Assembly: GCF_000445185.1 (NCBI RefSeq)
Contig: NZ_AVAF01000114.1
Coordinates: 1-64,000, forward strand
Source of the DNA: Thermoanaerobacter sp. A7A
GTDB taxonomy: Bacteria > Bacillota > Thermoanaerobacteria > Thermoanaerobacterales > Thermoanaerobacteraceae
Length of the DNA stretch: 64,000 nt
Direction: 5' to 3'
The stretch's first letter is position 1. The number at the start of each line of letters is the position of its first letter. Shown piece by piece: positions 1 through 8,018 of this stretch. The notes below the pieces were generated by a model. That model did not search any database. It saw nothing but the letters and a program-made list of their open reading frames with translations, and was not told the DNA's origin. Made by a program: the position numbers and the translations under genes.

Positions 1-2
1 CG

Positions 3-278
3 GGGCTTAGTGAAAAGCGTAAACTTACTCATGAAGAATTGGTAAGGGCTATACGCTTTATGGTGGCGGCAGAGTATGAGGCAGTTCAGTTTTATACACA
101 GCTTGCGGAATCAATAGACAATAAACTGGCAATTGCAGTTTTAAAGGAAATAGCAGATGAAGAAAGAGTACATGCTGGAGAGTTTTTGAGGCTTTTGAAA
201 GAATTAGCTCCTGATGAGGAAAAATTTTACGAAGAAGGGGCAAAAGAAGTAGAGGAGATAATTGAGGAGATTAAATGA
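3..278 (+). CDS. Ferritin-like diiron protein (encapsulin-cargo/rubrerythrin type), 5' partial
   Basis: The reading frame is already open at the left edge, and the first start-like codon (TTG at 39) falls inside the conserved helix, so the true start lies outside the window. About 91 residues are visible. They form a short ferritin-like helical pair: a first helix with AAEYEA followed by a second with DEERVHAGEF. These are the E...E and ExxH ligand patterns of half-ferritins that dimerise to make a diiron site. The acidic tail (EEIIEEIK) is usual in encapsulin-associated ferritins. The likely role is ferroxidase activity and iron storage. The next gene, superoxide reductase, supports oxygen and iron defence. 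No encapsulin shell gene follows; whether one lies upstream cannot be seen. Confidence 0.8.
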   Translation, partial: GLSEKRKLTHEELVRAIRFMVAAEYEAVQFYTQLAESIDNKLAIAVLKEIADEERVHAGEFLRLLKELAPDEEKFYEEGAKEVEEIIEEIK

Positions 279-363
279 AGAAAGAAGAATTAGTTGCTTT
301 AGATATTTAGAAGTATGAGTGCAAATTGGACAAATGAAATTTTGAGTTTTGAGGAGGATATTT

Positions 364-741
364 ATGAAAAGTTTTGGTTCATTGTATCAAAGTGGAGATT
401 GGAAAGGCGAAAAACACGTACCTGTAATCCACCTTCCTGAAAAAGTTAAAAAGGGTGAAGTAATTGAATTAAAAGTTAACGTGGGAGAGGAAATTCCACA
501 TCCCAATACTTTAGAGCATCACATTGCGTGGATTAAAATTTGTTTCCATGGTGAAGGAGATAAATTTCCTGTTGAAATAGGCAATTACAATTTTACAGCC
601 CACGGAGAGTACGGTGTTTTTACTGAGCCTTACATAATTGTTAAGTTTAAAGCTGGAAAATCAGGAACAATTTATACGGCAAGCTATTGTAATATACATG
701 GGTTATGGGAAAATAGCAAGGAAGTTGTAGTAGAAGAATAG
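364..741 (+). CDS. Superoxide reductase (neelaredoxin type)
   Basis: This 125-residue protein reduces superoxide to peroxide at a non-haem iron centre without making oxygen, a typical defence of anaerobes. The iron ligands of the family are visible: H18 (in GEKHVPVI), H46 and H52 (in HPNTLEHH), C109 and H112 (in CNIHG). E16 and K17 form the usual catalytic pair. There is no N-terminal desulforedoxin domain, so it is the one-iron class. I chose ATG 364 because GAGGAGG at 351-357 is correctly spaced. A TTG at 349 in the same frame overlaps that ribosome binding site. It follows a ferritin-like gene and is closed by a strong terminator. Confidence 0.95.
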   Translation: MKSFGSLYQSGDWKGEKHVPVIHLPEKVKKGEVIELKVNVGEEIPHPNTLEHHIAWIKICFHGEGDKFPVEIGNYNFTAHGEYGVFTEPYIIVKFKAGKSGTIYTASYCNIHGLWENSKEVVVEE

Positions 742-764
742 AAAATTTAGCGGCTTTCATAAGA

Positions 765-804
765 AAAAAGCTCTCTCATGCGGACTTGCTGAGAGAGCTT
801 TTTG
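765..804 (+). terminator. Rho-independent terminator after superoxide reductase
   Basis: A 14-bp stem (AAAAAGCTCTCTCA at 765-778 against its complement at 790-803) closes an 11-nt loop and runs into a T tract. Confidence 0.9.
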
Positions 805-900
805 TTGCATTTATTGTAACAAAATTCACATTGGTTGCGTATATTGTAGGTAGAAAAGAGAAGTTTCAGAAATGGTGTAAGCCATGAAGGGGGAAATAAT

Positions 901-1572
901 ATGGCTTTTTCTAAAAAGATGGTGGGACAGCAAGAAATAGTGCCAGGCCCTGTACAGCCAGGGCAACTTCCTGAACCTACAGAGATAGCTTGCATTGAAG
1001 TGACTAAGATATATGATGCTTGTTCGCAGAAACTATGCCTTGATAATATACCTCCTATTACGTTTGTACCAACAAATCTAACTTTAACTCCTTCTTTTGG
1101 AGGATGTGAAAATATAACAGTATCTTTGCTGACGCCTCCGGGTTTTGTGATAACTCCGCTTCCTGATAGACCAGGATTTGCAAGAGTAGAAGCGACTTTT
1201 CAGGTGACTTATGATATTGTCATTAATTTTCCTGATGGGACTACGCAGACATTACCAGGAAATATTACCACATTTACAAAAGACATTGTCCTTTACGTGC
1301 CAGAGCCTGATGTAGCAATAATGAAGTATGAGGCGTTGGCAGAGTGCTTATATGGCAAAGTTAATGTAGGTGCTACTACAACTGTAGATGTGATAATAGG
1401 AGTATGGATTGTGATAAAATCTGCGGTAGATGTGCAGCTATTAGTTCCTTCTTACGGATTTTGCCCGACTCCTGCAACTTGCGAAGAATTTCCAACTAAT
1501 GTATGCGATGAGTTTAACAAAAGACCTTTCCCATCATTTATGCCGCCACAAATGTACCAAAATCCTTATTAA
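901..1572 (+). CDS. Hypothetical protein with CxxVxKxYDxC motif, possible spore-surface protein
   Basis: ATG 901 has GGGGGAA upstream. The 223-residue product has no signal peptide or membrane helix. It has seven scattered cysteines, including the motif CIEVTKIYDAC near residues 31-41 and a CLDN just after. It is rich in Pro, Thr and Val, with alternating hydrophobic residues that suggest beta strands, and ends in a Pro/Phe/Met/Gln/Tyr-rich tail. I recall this CxxVxKxYDxC opening from Clostridial spore-coat or exosporium-like proteins, but I cannot assign a named family with certainty. It is a single-gene unit with its own terminator. Function is not established. Confidence 0.75.
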   Translation: MAFSKKMVGQQEIVPGPVQPGQLPEPTEIACIEVTKIYDACSQKLCLDNIPPITFVPTNLTLTPSFGGCENITVSLLTPPGFVITPLPDRPGFARVEATFQVTYDIVINFPDGTTQTLPGNITTFTKDIVLYVPEPDVAIMKYEALAECLYGKVNVGATTTVDVIIGVWIVIKSAVDVQLLVPSYGFCPTPATCEEFPTNVCDEFNKRPFPSFMPPQMYQNPY

Positions 1573-1597
1573 AAGCCAGCGTGTGGCTGGCTTTTTT
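1571..1597 (+). terminator. Rho-independent terminator overlapping the stop of the 901 gene
   Basis: The 9-bp stem AAAGCCAGC / GCTGGCTTT is followed by T residues. The left arm starts in the stop codon. Confidence 0.9.
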
Positions 1598-1683
1598 ACA
1601 TAATGATTGACTCTTTATTGTTTTTGTGGCAAAGTTAATATATAGAGGAAAGAAAAATTTAATTAGTGAAAGGTGTGTTGTAA

Positions 1684-1950
1684 GTGAGCGAAAGCTTGAG
1701 AAATGATATTTTGATGAGATTAAAGACAATAAAGGGCCATATTGCTGGTATAGAAAAAATGGTAGAAGAATCAAAAGAGTGTCAGGATATATTGCTGCAA
1801 ATTGCAGCAGTTAAAGCCTCATTAGAAAAGGTAGGCATGTCAATTATTCAAGAACACGCTAAAGAATGTATATTAGCAAGTGAGGATGGAAAGGCTACCT
1901 ATGAAGATGTGCAAAGGATTATCAATTTGCTAATCAAATTTGTCAAATAA
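1684..1950 (+). CDS. csoR: CsoR/FrmR-family metal-sensing repressor
   Basis: The 88-residue all-helical DUF156 protein carries the copper-sensor ligand set C33, H58, C62 (EC...QEHAKEC), the arrangement of Cu(I)-binding CsoR rather than the Cys-only persulfide sensor CstR. Such proteins are tetrameric repressors that leave DNA when Cu(I) binds. The start is GTG 1684, preceded by AAAGGTG. No copper exporter or chaperone gene is adjacent. The next gene is a cysteine desulfurase, so its target is not obvious from context. The symbol is given by ligand pattern, with moderate certainty about the metal. Confidence 0.85.
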   Translation: MSESLRNDILMRLKTIKGHIAGIEKMVEESKECQDILLQIAAVKASLEKVGMSIIQEHAKECILASEDGKATYEDVQRIINLLIKFVK

Positions 1951-2063
1951 AATATGTTGTTAATGTTTAAAAGTTTGTAAAGGACAGATTTGTCGGAGTG
2001 ATGGACAACACTTAAAATGGTTGTTATCAACTACAAAAAATCTAACTAAAAGGGATGATGTCC

Positions 2064-3215
2064 ATGGAAGTATATCTTGACAATAGCGCAACTACCAGAG
2101 TTAGAAGCGAAGTAATTGAAAAGATAGTGGAGGTTTTAGACAAGCAATATGGCAATCCCTCTTCTTTGCATATGAAAGGCTATGAAGCTGAAAAGTTAAT
2201 GAGTGAAGCGAGAGAAAATGTTTCTAAGTTAATAAACGGCGATAATGAGGGGATAATTTTTACATCGGGCGGTACAGAGTCAAACAACCTTGCTTTAATA
2301 GGGGTTGCTGAAAGCTTAAGGAAGAAGGGCAATCACATAATATCTTCAAAAATTGAACATCCTTCTGTGCTTAATGTGCTAAAGCACCTTGAAGAAAACG
2401 GATTTGATGTGACATATCTTGATGTGGATAAAACAGGAAAAATAGATTTAGAAGATTTTAAAGGGGCGATAACTGACAAGACTATATTCGTATCGATAAT
2501 GGCTGTAAATAATGAAATAGGCACTATAGAGCCAATAGATGAAATAGCAGACATTGCAGACGAAAAGGACATAGTTTTTCACGTAGATGCTATACAAGCA
2601 GCAGGAAAAATAAATATAGATGTTAAAAAGCAAAAAATAAAGATGGTGTCTTTAAGCAGCCATAAAATACACGGTCCTAAAGGAGTAGGAGCACTTTATG
2701 TAGATAAATCAGTTAGAATAAGGCCGATAATTTTTGGAGGAGGGCAAGAAAAGAATTTAAGGTCTGGGACAGAAAATTTGCCTGGAATTGTGGGGTTTGG
2801 CATAGCAAGCAAATTGGCTAAAGAAAACTTTAACGATAATATAAATAAATTAATGAACTTGAAAAGAAAGTTATACCAAGGTATAGTTTCTGAAATAAAA
2901 GATATCCATTTAAACGGTCCAGATATTGAAGGTGGAGCGCCGCATATACTTAATATTTCTTTTGCTGGCGTAAGAGGGGAAGTACTTTTACATGCTCTTG
3001 AGGAAAAAGGTATATACGTTTCTACAGGTTCAGCTTGTTCTTCCAAAAAGAAAGGACAAAGCCACGTTCTAAAAGCAATAGGTCTTAAAGAGGACCTCAT
3101 TGAAAGTGCTATAAGATTTTCTTTTGGAATTTTTAATACAGAAGAAGAAATTGACTATACTATATCAGTGTTAAAAGAAAAAGTGAATTTTTTAAGAAAG
3201 TATAAACGGAGGTAA
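2064..3215 (+). CDS. Cysteine desulfurase (IscS/NifZ-like), partner of ThiI
   Basis: This PLP enzyme removes sulfur from L-cysteine as a persulfide. The PLP lysine lies in SSHKIHGPKG, and the active cysteine loop STGSACSS is near residue 320. The gene is followed three bases later by thiI, the arrangement of nifZ-thiI in Bacillus, so its sulfur is most likely passed to ThiI for 4-thiouridine in tRNA. In-frame ATGs occur at 2055, 2058 and 2064. I chose 2064 because AGGG at 2051-2054 is then nine bases away and the product begins MEVYLDNSATT, as in the family. Confidence 0.93.
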   Translation: MEVYLDNSATTRVRSEVIEKIVEVLDKQYGNPSSLHMKGYEAEKLMSEARENVSKLINGDNEGIIFTSGGTESNNLALIGVAESLRKKGNHIISSKIEHPSVLNVLKHLEENGFDVTYLDVDKTGKIDLEDFKGAITDKTIFVSIMAVNNEIGTIEPIDEIADIADEKDIVFHVDAIQAAGKINIDVKKQKIKMVSLSSHKIHGPKGVGALYVDKSVRIRPIIFGGGQEKNLRSGTENLPGIVGFGIASKLAKENFNDNINKLMNLKRKLYQGIVSEIKDIHLNGPDIEGGAPHILNISFAGVRGEVLLHALEEKGIYVSTGSACSSKKKGQSHVLKAIGLKEDLIESAIRFSFGIFNTEEEIDYTISVLKEKVNFLRKYKRR

Positions 3216-3218
3216 AAT

Positions 3219-4361
3219 ATGCAAGACATATTATTGATTAAATATGGAGAATTAGCTTTAAAAGGAGATAACAGGTCTTTTTTTGAAAATAAATTGATAA
3301 AAAATATAAAACATGCTCTTTCTGACTTTAAGGAAGTTAAAGTTGAAAAAACTCATGGCAGAATTTATGTAGAATGTGATGGGGATATTGAAGAGGTAAT
3401 AGAAAGGCTAAAAAAAATTTTTGGCATTGTAGGCATAACAAGGGCGAAAAAGATTGGTTTAAACTTGGAGGAAATATATGAAGCTGCTATAGAACTGATG
3501 AGGGAATACCAAGGAAAGACGTTTAAAGTAGAGACAAAAAGGCCAAATAAATCTTTTCCCTATGACAGCATGGAAGTAAGCCGTAGAGTCGGAGCTGCGG
3601 TTTTAAAGAATGTAAAAGGCCTTAAGGTGGATGTTCATAACCCTGATGTGCTTTTAAATGTAGAAATAAGGGAGATGGCTTTTGTCTATGCAGGAGTAAT
3701 CGAAGGAGCAAAAGGACTTCCGCTTGGCACTAATGGCAAAGCTACTGTGCTTTTGTCAGGGGGCATTGACAGCCCTGTAGCTGCGTGGATGATGATGAAA
3801 AGAGGAGTAGAGATAAATGCTGTATATTTTCACAGTCCACCATATACATCTGAAAGGGCTAAAGACAAAGTGGTGGATTTGTGCAAAGTGCTTTCTCAAT
3901 ATGGCCAAAGCATAAAATTGCATGTGGTGTATTTTACTGATTTACAACTGGAAATTTATGAGAAATGTCCTGCTAAGTTTACTACTATAATAATGAGAAG
4001 AATGATGATGAAGATAGCAGAAAAAATTGCTCAAAAAAATGGTTCTATGGCTCTAATCACAGGGGAAAGTTTAGGACAAGTTGCAAGCCAAACGATTGAA
4101 AGTTTATATGTAACCAATGCTTCTGTCTCTATGCCAATATTTAGACCTCTTATTGGGATGGATAAGACAGAGATTATAGATTTAGCTCAAAAGATTAGTA
4201 CGTTTGAGATCTCTATAAGACCCTATGAAGATTGTTGCACTATCTTTGTGCCAAAACATCCTGCTACAAAGCCAAAATTAGAAAAAGTAATAGAAGCAGA
4301 ACAAAAAATGGAGTATCAAAAATATATTGATGATTTTGAAGAAGAGGTTATAGAAGTTTAA
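3219..4361 (+). CDS. thiI: tRNA 4-thiouridine synthase ThiI
   Basis: The 380-residue protein has an N-terminal ferredoxin-like/THUMP region (roughly residues 60-165) and a PP-loop ATPase domain with SGGIDSPVAAW near residue 180. It ends with the conserved CCTIFVPKHPATKP segment and has no C-terminal rhodanese domain. It is the short Bacillus-type ThiI, which takes sulfur directly from a dedicated desulfurase, the gene just upstream. It adenylates and thiolates U8 of tRNA. ATG 3219 has CGGAGGT at a good distance. The two genes are certainly one transcription unit. Confidence 0.96.
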   Translation: MQDILLIKYGELALKGDNRSFFENKLIKNIKHALSDFKEVKVEKTHGRIYVECDGDIEEVIERLKKIFGIVGITRAKKIGLNLEEIYEAAIELMREYQGKTFKVETKRPNKSFPYDSMEVSRRVGAAVLKNVKGLKVDVHNPDVLLNVEIREMAFVYAGVIEGAKGLPLGTNGKATVLLSGGIDSPVAAWMMMKRGVEINAVYFHSPPYTSERAKDKVVDLCKVLSQYGQSIKLHVVYFTDLQLEIYEKCPAKFTTIIMRRMMMKIAEKIAQKNGSMALITGESLGQVASQTIESLYVTNASVSMPIFRPLIGMDKTEIIDLAQKISTFEISIRPYEDCCTIFVPKHPATKPKLEKVIEAEQKMEYQKYIDDFEEEVIEV

Positions 4362-4391
4362 GCCAAGCAGCTTTGCTTGGTTTATTTTTAT
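4360..4391 (+). terminator. Terminator after thiI
   Basis: Stem AAGCCAAGCA / TGCTTGGTTT with a GCTT loop is followed by a T-rich stretch. Confidence 0.85.
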
Positions 4392-4445
4392 CCTTTAAAA
4401 AATTAATTTTTTTAAACTAAAACTTAAAATAATTTAAAATTTTTA

Positions 4446-4473
4446 TTGACATTTTTAAAATAAGTGTTATAAT
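4446..4473 (+). promoter_or_regulatory. Sigma-A promoter for the DUF2089 gene
   Basis: TTGACA at 4446-4451, a 16-bp spacer, then TATAAT at 4468-4473. Both hexamers are perfect. The predicted leader before the start at 4539 is about 60 bases. Confidence 0.85.
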
Positions 4474-4538
4474 AAAAACAAGATGACGAATGTGAGCAGG
4501 CTTTTTATAATAAACTTGCCTTTTAAGAGGTGATATTA

Positions 4539-4835
4539 ATGAATGAAGTAATAGGTAGATGTCCAGTTTGCAGTGAAAAAATGGTGGTAACAAGGCTGGA
4601 ATGTCCTCAATGTGGAACAGCAATTGAAGGTAAATTTGAACTTTGTAAATTTTGTTATTTGTCAAAAGAGCAAAGAGATTTTTTGGAACTTTTCATACGG
4701 ACGAGGGGAAATATAAGGGAAATGGAAAAAGAATTAGGCTTATCTTATCCTACAATTAGAAACAAATTGGACAATTTGATTGCTGCTTTGGGATATGAAG
4801 TTGAGGAGACACCAAAGATAGACAAAAAAGAGTAA
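4539..4835 (+). CDS. DUF2089 protein: zinc ribbon plus helix-turn-helix
   Basis: Two CxxC pairs in the first 30 residues (CPVC, CPQC) form a zinc ribbon, followed by a third pair, CKFC. The rest is a helix-turn-helix with LGLSYPTIRNKLDNLI, as in sigma-region-4-like DNA binders. The family is DUF2089, whose members are small likely transcriptional regulators without a characterised target. I chose ATG 4539, spaced behind AAGAGGTG (4525-4532), over the GTG at 4530 that lies in that ribosome binding site. It is transcribed alone from a consensus promoter and ends at a terminator shared with ychF. Confidence 0.88.
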   Translation: MNEVIGRCPVCSEKMVVTRLECPQCGTAIEGKFELCKFCYLSKEQRDFLELFIRTRGNIREMEKELGLSYPTIRNKLDNLIAALGYEVEETPKIDKKE

Positions 4836-4836
4836 T

Positions 4837-4869
4837 GTATAAAAATCGCCTAAAAGGCGATTTTTATAC
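4837..4869. terminator. Bidirectional terminator between DUF2089 and ychF
   Basis: A perfect 14-bp inverted repeat (GTATAAAAATCGCC and its complement) with loop TAAAA has A and T tracts on both sides, so it can serve both converging genes. Confidence 0.9.
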
Positions 4870-5955
4870 ATTAAATCTAAATACTACTATATCTCCATCC
4901 TGCATCACATAATCTTTTCCTTCCAGTCTCATAAGTCCCATTTCTCTTGCTGCTGCCTGTGAACCAGCTTTTACTAAATCTTCATAAGAGATTACTTCTG
5001 CCCTTATAAATCCTTTTTCAAAATCTGAATGAATTTTTCCTGCTGCTTGAGGTGCTTTTGTGCCTTTTTTTATTGTCCAAGCGTGGACTTCTTTTGGTCC
5101 AGCGGTGAAAAAGGTTATAAGTCCAAGGAGAGAGTAACCATGCCTTATTATGTTGTTAAGGCCAGGTTCGGCAAGGCCGTATTCTCTCAAAAGTTCATTT
5201 CTTTCTTCATCACTTAAAGAAGCTAATTCTTCTTCAATTTTTGCACTTATAACTAAAACTTGGGAATTTTCATTTTCAGCATATTCTTTTAGTTGCTTTA
5301 CATATTGATTTTCTTTTCCTGAAATTAAGTCTTCTTCTGATATATTTGCTACATACATAACAGGTTTATAGGTAAGCAACATAAGTTGACTTACAAAACT
5401 TTTTTCTTCTTCAGTAAATTGAAGAGCCCTTACAGGTTTCCCTTCATCTAATCCTTTTTTTATTTTTTCAAGTACTTCTACTTCAAAGGCTGCTTTTTTA
5501 TCATTTCGCGCAAGTTTTGATGTTTTTTGAAGACGCCTTTCAATAACTTCCATGTCAGCAAGTATAAGCTCTAAAGTTATTATTTCAACATCTCTTATAG
5601 GATCAATACTTCCTTCTACATGGACAATGTTGCTATCTTCAAAGCATCTTACCACGTTTAATATAGCGTCAACTTCCCTAATATGAGAAAGAAATTTATT
5701 TCCTAAACCCTCTCCTTTACTTGCCCCTTTTACAAGTCCTGCTATGTCAACAAATTTTATAGTTGCAGGTATGATTTTTTGGGGATTTTCAATTTTTGAC
5801 AAAAAATCTAACCTTTCATCAGGCACAGATACAATTCCGACATTTGGCTCAATAGTGCAAAAGGGGTAATTTGCACATTCTGCACCTGCTTTTGTAATTG
5901 CGTTAAACAAAGTGCTTTTACCGACGTTAGGTAGTCCAACAATTCCTATTTCCAT
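4864..5955 (-). CDS. ychF: Ribosome-binding GTPase/ATPase YchF
   Basis: This is an Obg-family P-loop protein of 363 residues. It has GLPNVGKST at the N terminus and DIAGLVKGASKGEGLGNKF (G3 region). The usual NKxD is replaced by NISE (VMYVANISEED), the change that gives YchF its preference for ATP. A coiled coil lies in the middle and a TGS domain ends the protein. It binds ribosomes and affects stress and translation. ATG at 5955 has GGAGGG eight bases upstream. It is the only minus-strand gene in the first 49 kb. Confidence 0.96.
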   Translation of the reverse strand: MEIGIVGLPNVGKSTLFNAITKAGAECANYPFCTIEPNVGIVSVPDERLDFLSKIENPQKIIPATIKFVDIAGLVKGASKGEGLGNKFLSHIREVDAILNVVRCFEDSNIVHVEGSIDPIRDVEIITLELILADMEVIERRLQKTSKLARNDKKAAFEVEVLEKIKKGLDEGKPVRALQFTEEEKSFVSQLMLLTYKPVMYVANISEEDLISGKENQYVKQLKEYAENENSQVLVISAKIEEELASLSDEERNELLREYGLAEPGLNNIIRHGYSLLGLITFFTAGPKEVHAWTIKKGTKAPQAAGKIHSDFEKGFIRAEVISYEDLVKAGSQAAAREMGLMRLEGKDYVMQDGDIVVFRFNV

Positions 5956-6097
5956 TTCATCTTCCCTCCAATAGTTTTACATATGCATTATATATTACTC
6001 ACAAAATTTTTTCAAATGTTTTTCGTAAAAATTCCATAATTTAGCATAATACTTTTTAATAAAAGTGCAAAAATATATTTTGAGGAGGTGCATAGCT

Positions 6098-6649
6098 TTG
6101 AAAAAAATAAAAAGTATAATTACAATAATGCTTATTGGGATAATGATAATGGTTTCAATGGCAGGATGCAAAACTGCGACTAAAAAGCCTACTCCTGCAC
6201 GTTATACACCAGCCCCTACAAGGACTACTCCTGCGCCTTCTAAGACAGCCCCAGGATATACTACACCTGCACCGACAACACCTACACCTGCTCCAACTGC
6301 TGTAAGAAAACCGACACCTGAGAGTGTAAGGGCTTCTAAGATAGCTTCAAATGTTGCCAAAATACCAGAAGTAAACAAGGCTACAGTGGTAATTTCAGGG
6401 ACAAATGCTATTGTAGGTGTGGATATGAAGGCAAGGGTACAAGGCGCTCATGAAACTGATGTGAAAAAGAAAATAGAAAAAACAGTAAAAGACACAGATA
6501 AGTCTATAAAAAGAGTTTATATAACTGCTGACCCAGATTTGTACAAGAGAATAGATAATATTGCTAAGGGTATTTCAGAGGGAAGACCAGTTTCTGAATT
6601 TGCAAAACAGATATCAGAAATTATTAAGCGCATAACGCCTGGCATGTAA
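6098..6649 (+). CDS. YhcN/YlaJ-family sporulation lipoprotein
   Basis: The start is TTG 6098, seven bases after the strong GAGGAGGTG (6082-6090). An earlier ATG-like extension would put that site inside the gene. The product opens with KK, a hydrophobic stretch and the lipobox VSMAGC, so it is a lipid-anchored exported protein. A Thr/Pro/Ala-rich linker of about 45 residues follows, then the YhcN/YlaJ domain (ASKIASNVAKIPEV, VGVDMKA, VYITADPDLYKRI). Family members are spore membrane or cortex lipoproteins that affect germination. It is a monocistronic gene with its own terminator. Confidence 0.9.
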   Translation: MKKIKSIITIMLIGIMIMVSMAGCKTATKKPTPARYTPAPTRTTPAPSKTAPGYTTPAPTTPTPAPTAVRKPTPESVRASKIASNVAKIPEVNKATVVISGTNAIVGVDMKARVQGAHETDVKKKIEKTVKDTDKSIKRVYITADPDLYKRIDNIAKGISEGRPVSEFAKQISEIIKRITPGM

Positions 6650-6680
6650 AAAACCTGGGGTTTTTCCCCGGGTTTATGTA
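6648..6680 (+). terminator. Terminator after the sporulation lipoprotein
   Basis: Stem AAACCTGGGG / CCCCGGGTTT (6651-6660 with 6666-6675, one G-T pair), loop TTTTT. The left arm follows the stop codon. Confidence 0.8.
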
Positions 6681-6683
6681 TTA

Positions 6684-6712
6684 TTGACTTTGTGATACAA
6701 TTATCATATAAT
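6684..6712 (+). promoter_or_regulatory. Sigma-A promoter for ymfF-ymfH
   Basis: TTGACT (6684-6689), 17-bp spacer, TATAAT (6707-6712), about 38 bases before the ymfF start. Confidence 0.8.
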
Positions 6713-6750
6713 CAAAAAATAATTGGATTATTTTAGAAGGAGTTGATTCC

Positions 6751-8016
6751 ATGGAATTAATTGAGAAACAATTAAACAACGGAATAAATTTGTACATAGA
6801 TACTACAGACAAATTTAAAACAGTGACAATTAATCTTTATATCCACAATCAATTAGGAAAAGAGGCTACAAAATACGCTTTGCTGCCTGCTGTTTTAAAA
6901 AGGGGTACTTCTAGTATTAAAACCTATAAAGAAATGGTGAAGTTTTTAGAAAACTTATACGGCACTACTATGGCTGTTTCTGTGTATAAAAAAGGAGAAA
7001 GGCACCTTCAACAATATAGATTGGAATTACCTCAAGAGGAGTACATAAAAGAGAATATTTTAGAAGAGGGAGTAAAATTTTTAAAAGAGTTAGTTTTCAA
7101 CCCTCTTACAGAAGGAAATGCTTTTAATAAAGATTATGTACTTCAAGAAAAAGAGATTCACAAAAATTTAATAGATTCAAGAATAAATGACAAAACCAAA
7201 TATGCGGTAGACCGTTGTTATGAAGAGATGTGTAAAGGGGAGCCTTTTGCTATATTCGAATTAGGCAAGAGTGAGGACTTAGAGGTTATTGATGAAAAAA
7301 ATCTTTACCACTATTATCAAAATTGTATTAATACTTTGCCGATAGATATATATGTTGTAGGAAATGTGGACCCTAGATATGTAGAAGAGGTTTTTACAAA
7401 ATATTTTTCTTTTCAAAGAGGACAGATACTAAATATTCCTTCCCCAAATATATATAAAGAGGTAAAGGAAGTAAAGTATGTGACAGAAAATTTAGAAGTA
7501 ACCCAGGGGAAGCTTACTCTTGGCTTTAGAACTAATGTGCCGGCTAACAGTGAGGAATATTTTCCTCTTTTGGTATACAGTGGTGTATTAGGAGGAGGAC
7601 CTTTTTCTAAACTTTTTATGAATGTGAGGGAAAAGGCAAGCCTTGCTTATTATGCTTATTCAAGGCTTGAGAGATTTAAAGGTTTAATGGTGGTAAGTTG
7701 CGGCATAGAGATAGAAAATTACAACAAAGCTCTTGATATAATACTTAAACAGTTAAAAGAAATTGAAGAAGGTAATATCTCAGATTATGAATTAGATTCC
7801 ACAATAAAAGCCTTAAAGACCTCTTTGAATGCAATGAAAGACAATGCTACTTCTAAATCTGACTACTATTTGTCACAAAAAATTGCAGGAGCAGATTTAA
7901 ATATAGAAGAATTTATTAAAAAAGTAGAAAAGGTGACAAAAGAGGACGTAGTGGAAGTTGCTAAAAAGGTTAAATTAGATACGGTGTATTTTATGACCGG
8001 CAAAAAGGAGGAATAA
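6751..8016 (+). CDS. ymfF: M16-family protein YmfF, lacking the zinc motif
   Basis: This 421-residue member of the M16 peptidase fold has lost the HxxEH zinc site: where the motif should sit the protein reads LLPAVLKRGT. It is therefore the non-catalytic half of an M16 pair, with the C-terminal domain intact (GGGPFSKLFMNVREKASLAY). The active partner follows three bases later. In Bacillus the pair is YmfF/YmfH, and current family naming links them to maturation of the 5-aminopentanol modification of elongation factor P; that role comes from family knowledge. ATG 6751 follows GAAGGAG. Confidence 0.9.
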   Translation: MELIEKQLNNGINLYIDTTDKFKTVTINLYIHNQLGKEATKYALLPAVLKRGTSSIKTYKEMVKFLENLYGTTMAVSVYKKGERHLQQYRLELPQEEYIKENILEEGVKFLKELVFNPLTEGNAFNKDYVLQEKEIHKNLIDSRINDKTKYAVDRCYEEMCKGEPFAIFELGKSEDLEVIDEKNLYHYYQNCINTLPIDIYVVGNVDPRYVEEVFTKYFSFQRGQILNIPSPNIYKEVKEVKYVTENLEVTQGKLTLGFRTNVPANSEEYFPLLVYSGVLGGGPFSKLFMNVREKASLAYYAYSRLERFKGLMVVSCGIEIENYNKALDIILKQLKEIEEGNISDYELDSTIKALKTSLNAMKDNATSKSDYYLSQKIAGADLNIEEFIKKVEKVTKEDVVEVAKKVKLDTVYFMTGKKEE

Positions 8017-8018
8017 TT

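Noticed and set aside
1989-2008. Inverted TTGTC / GACAA before the cysteine desulfurase as a CsoR operator
   Set aside because: CsoR sites are longer and G/C-centred; a 5-bp dyad in AT-rich DNA is too weak.
6751-8016. Loss of the HxxEH motif in YmfF as a sign of decay
   Set aside because: The non-catalytic partner is normal in paired M16B peptidases, and the reading frame is intact.
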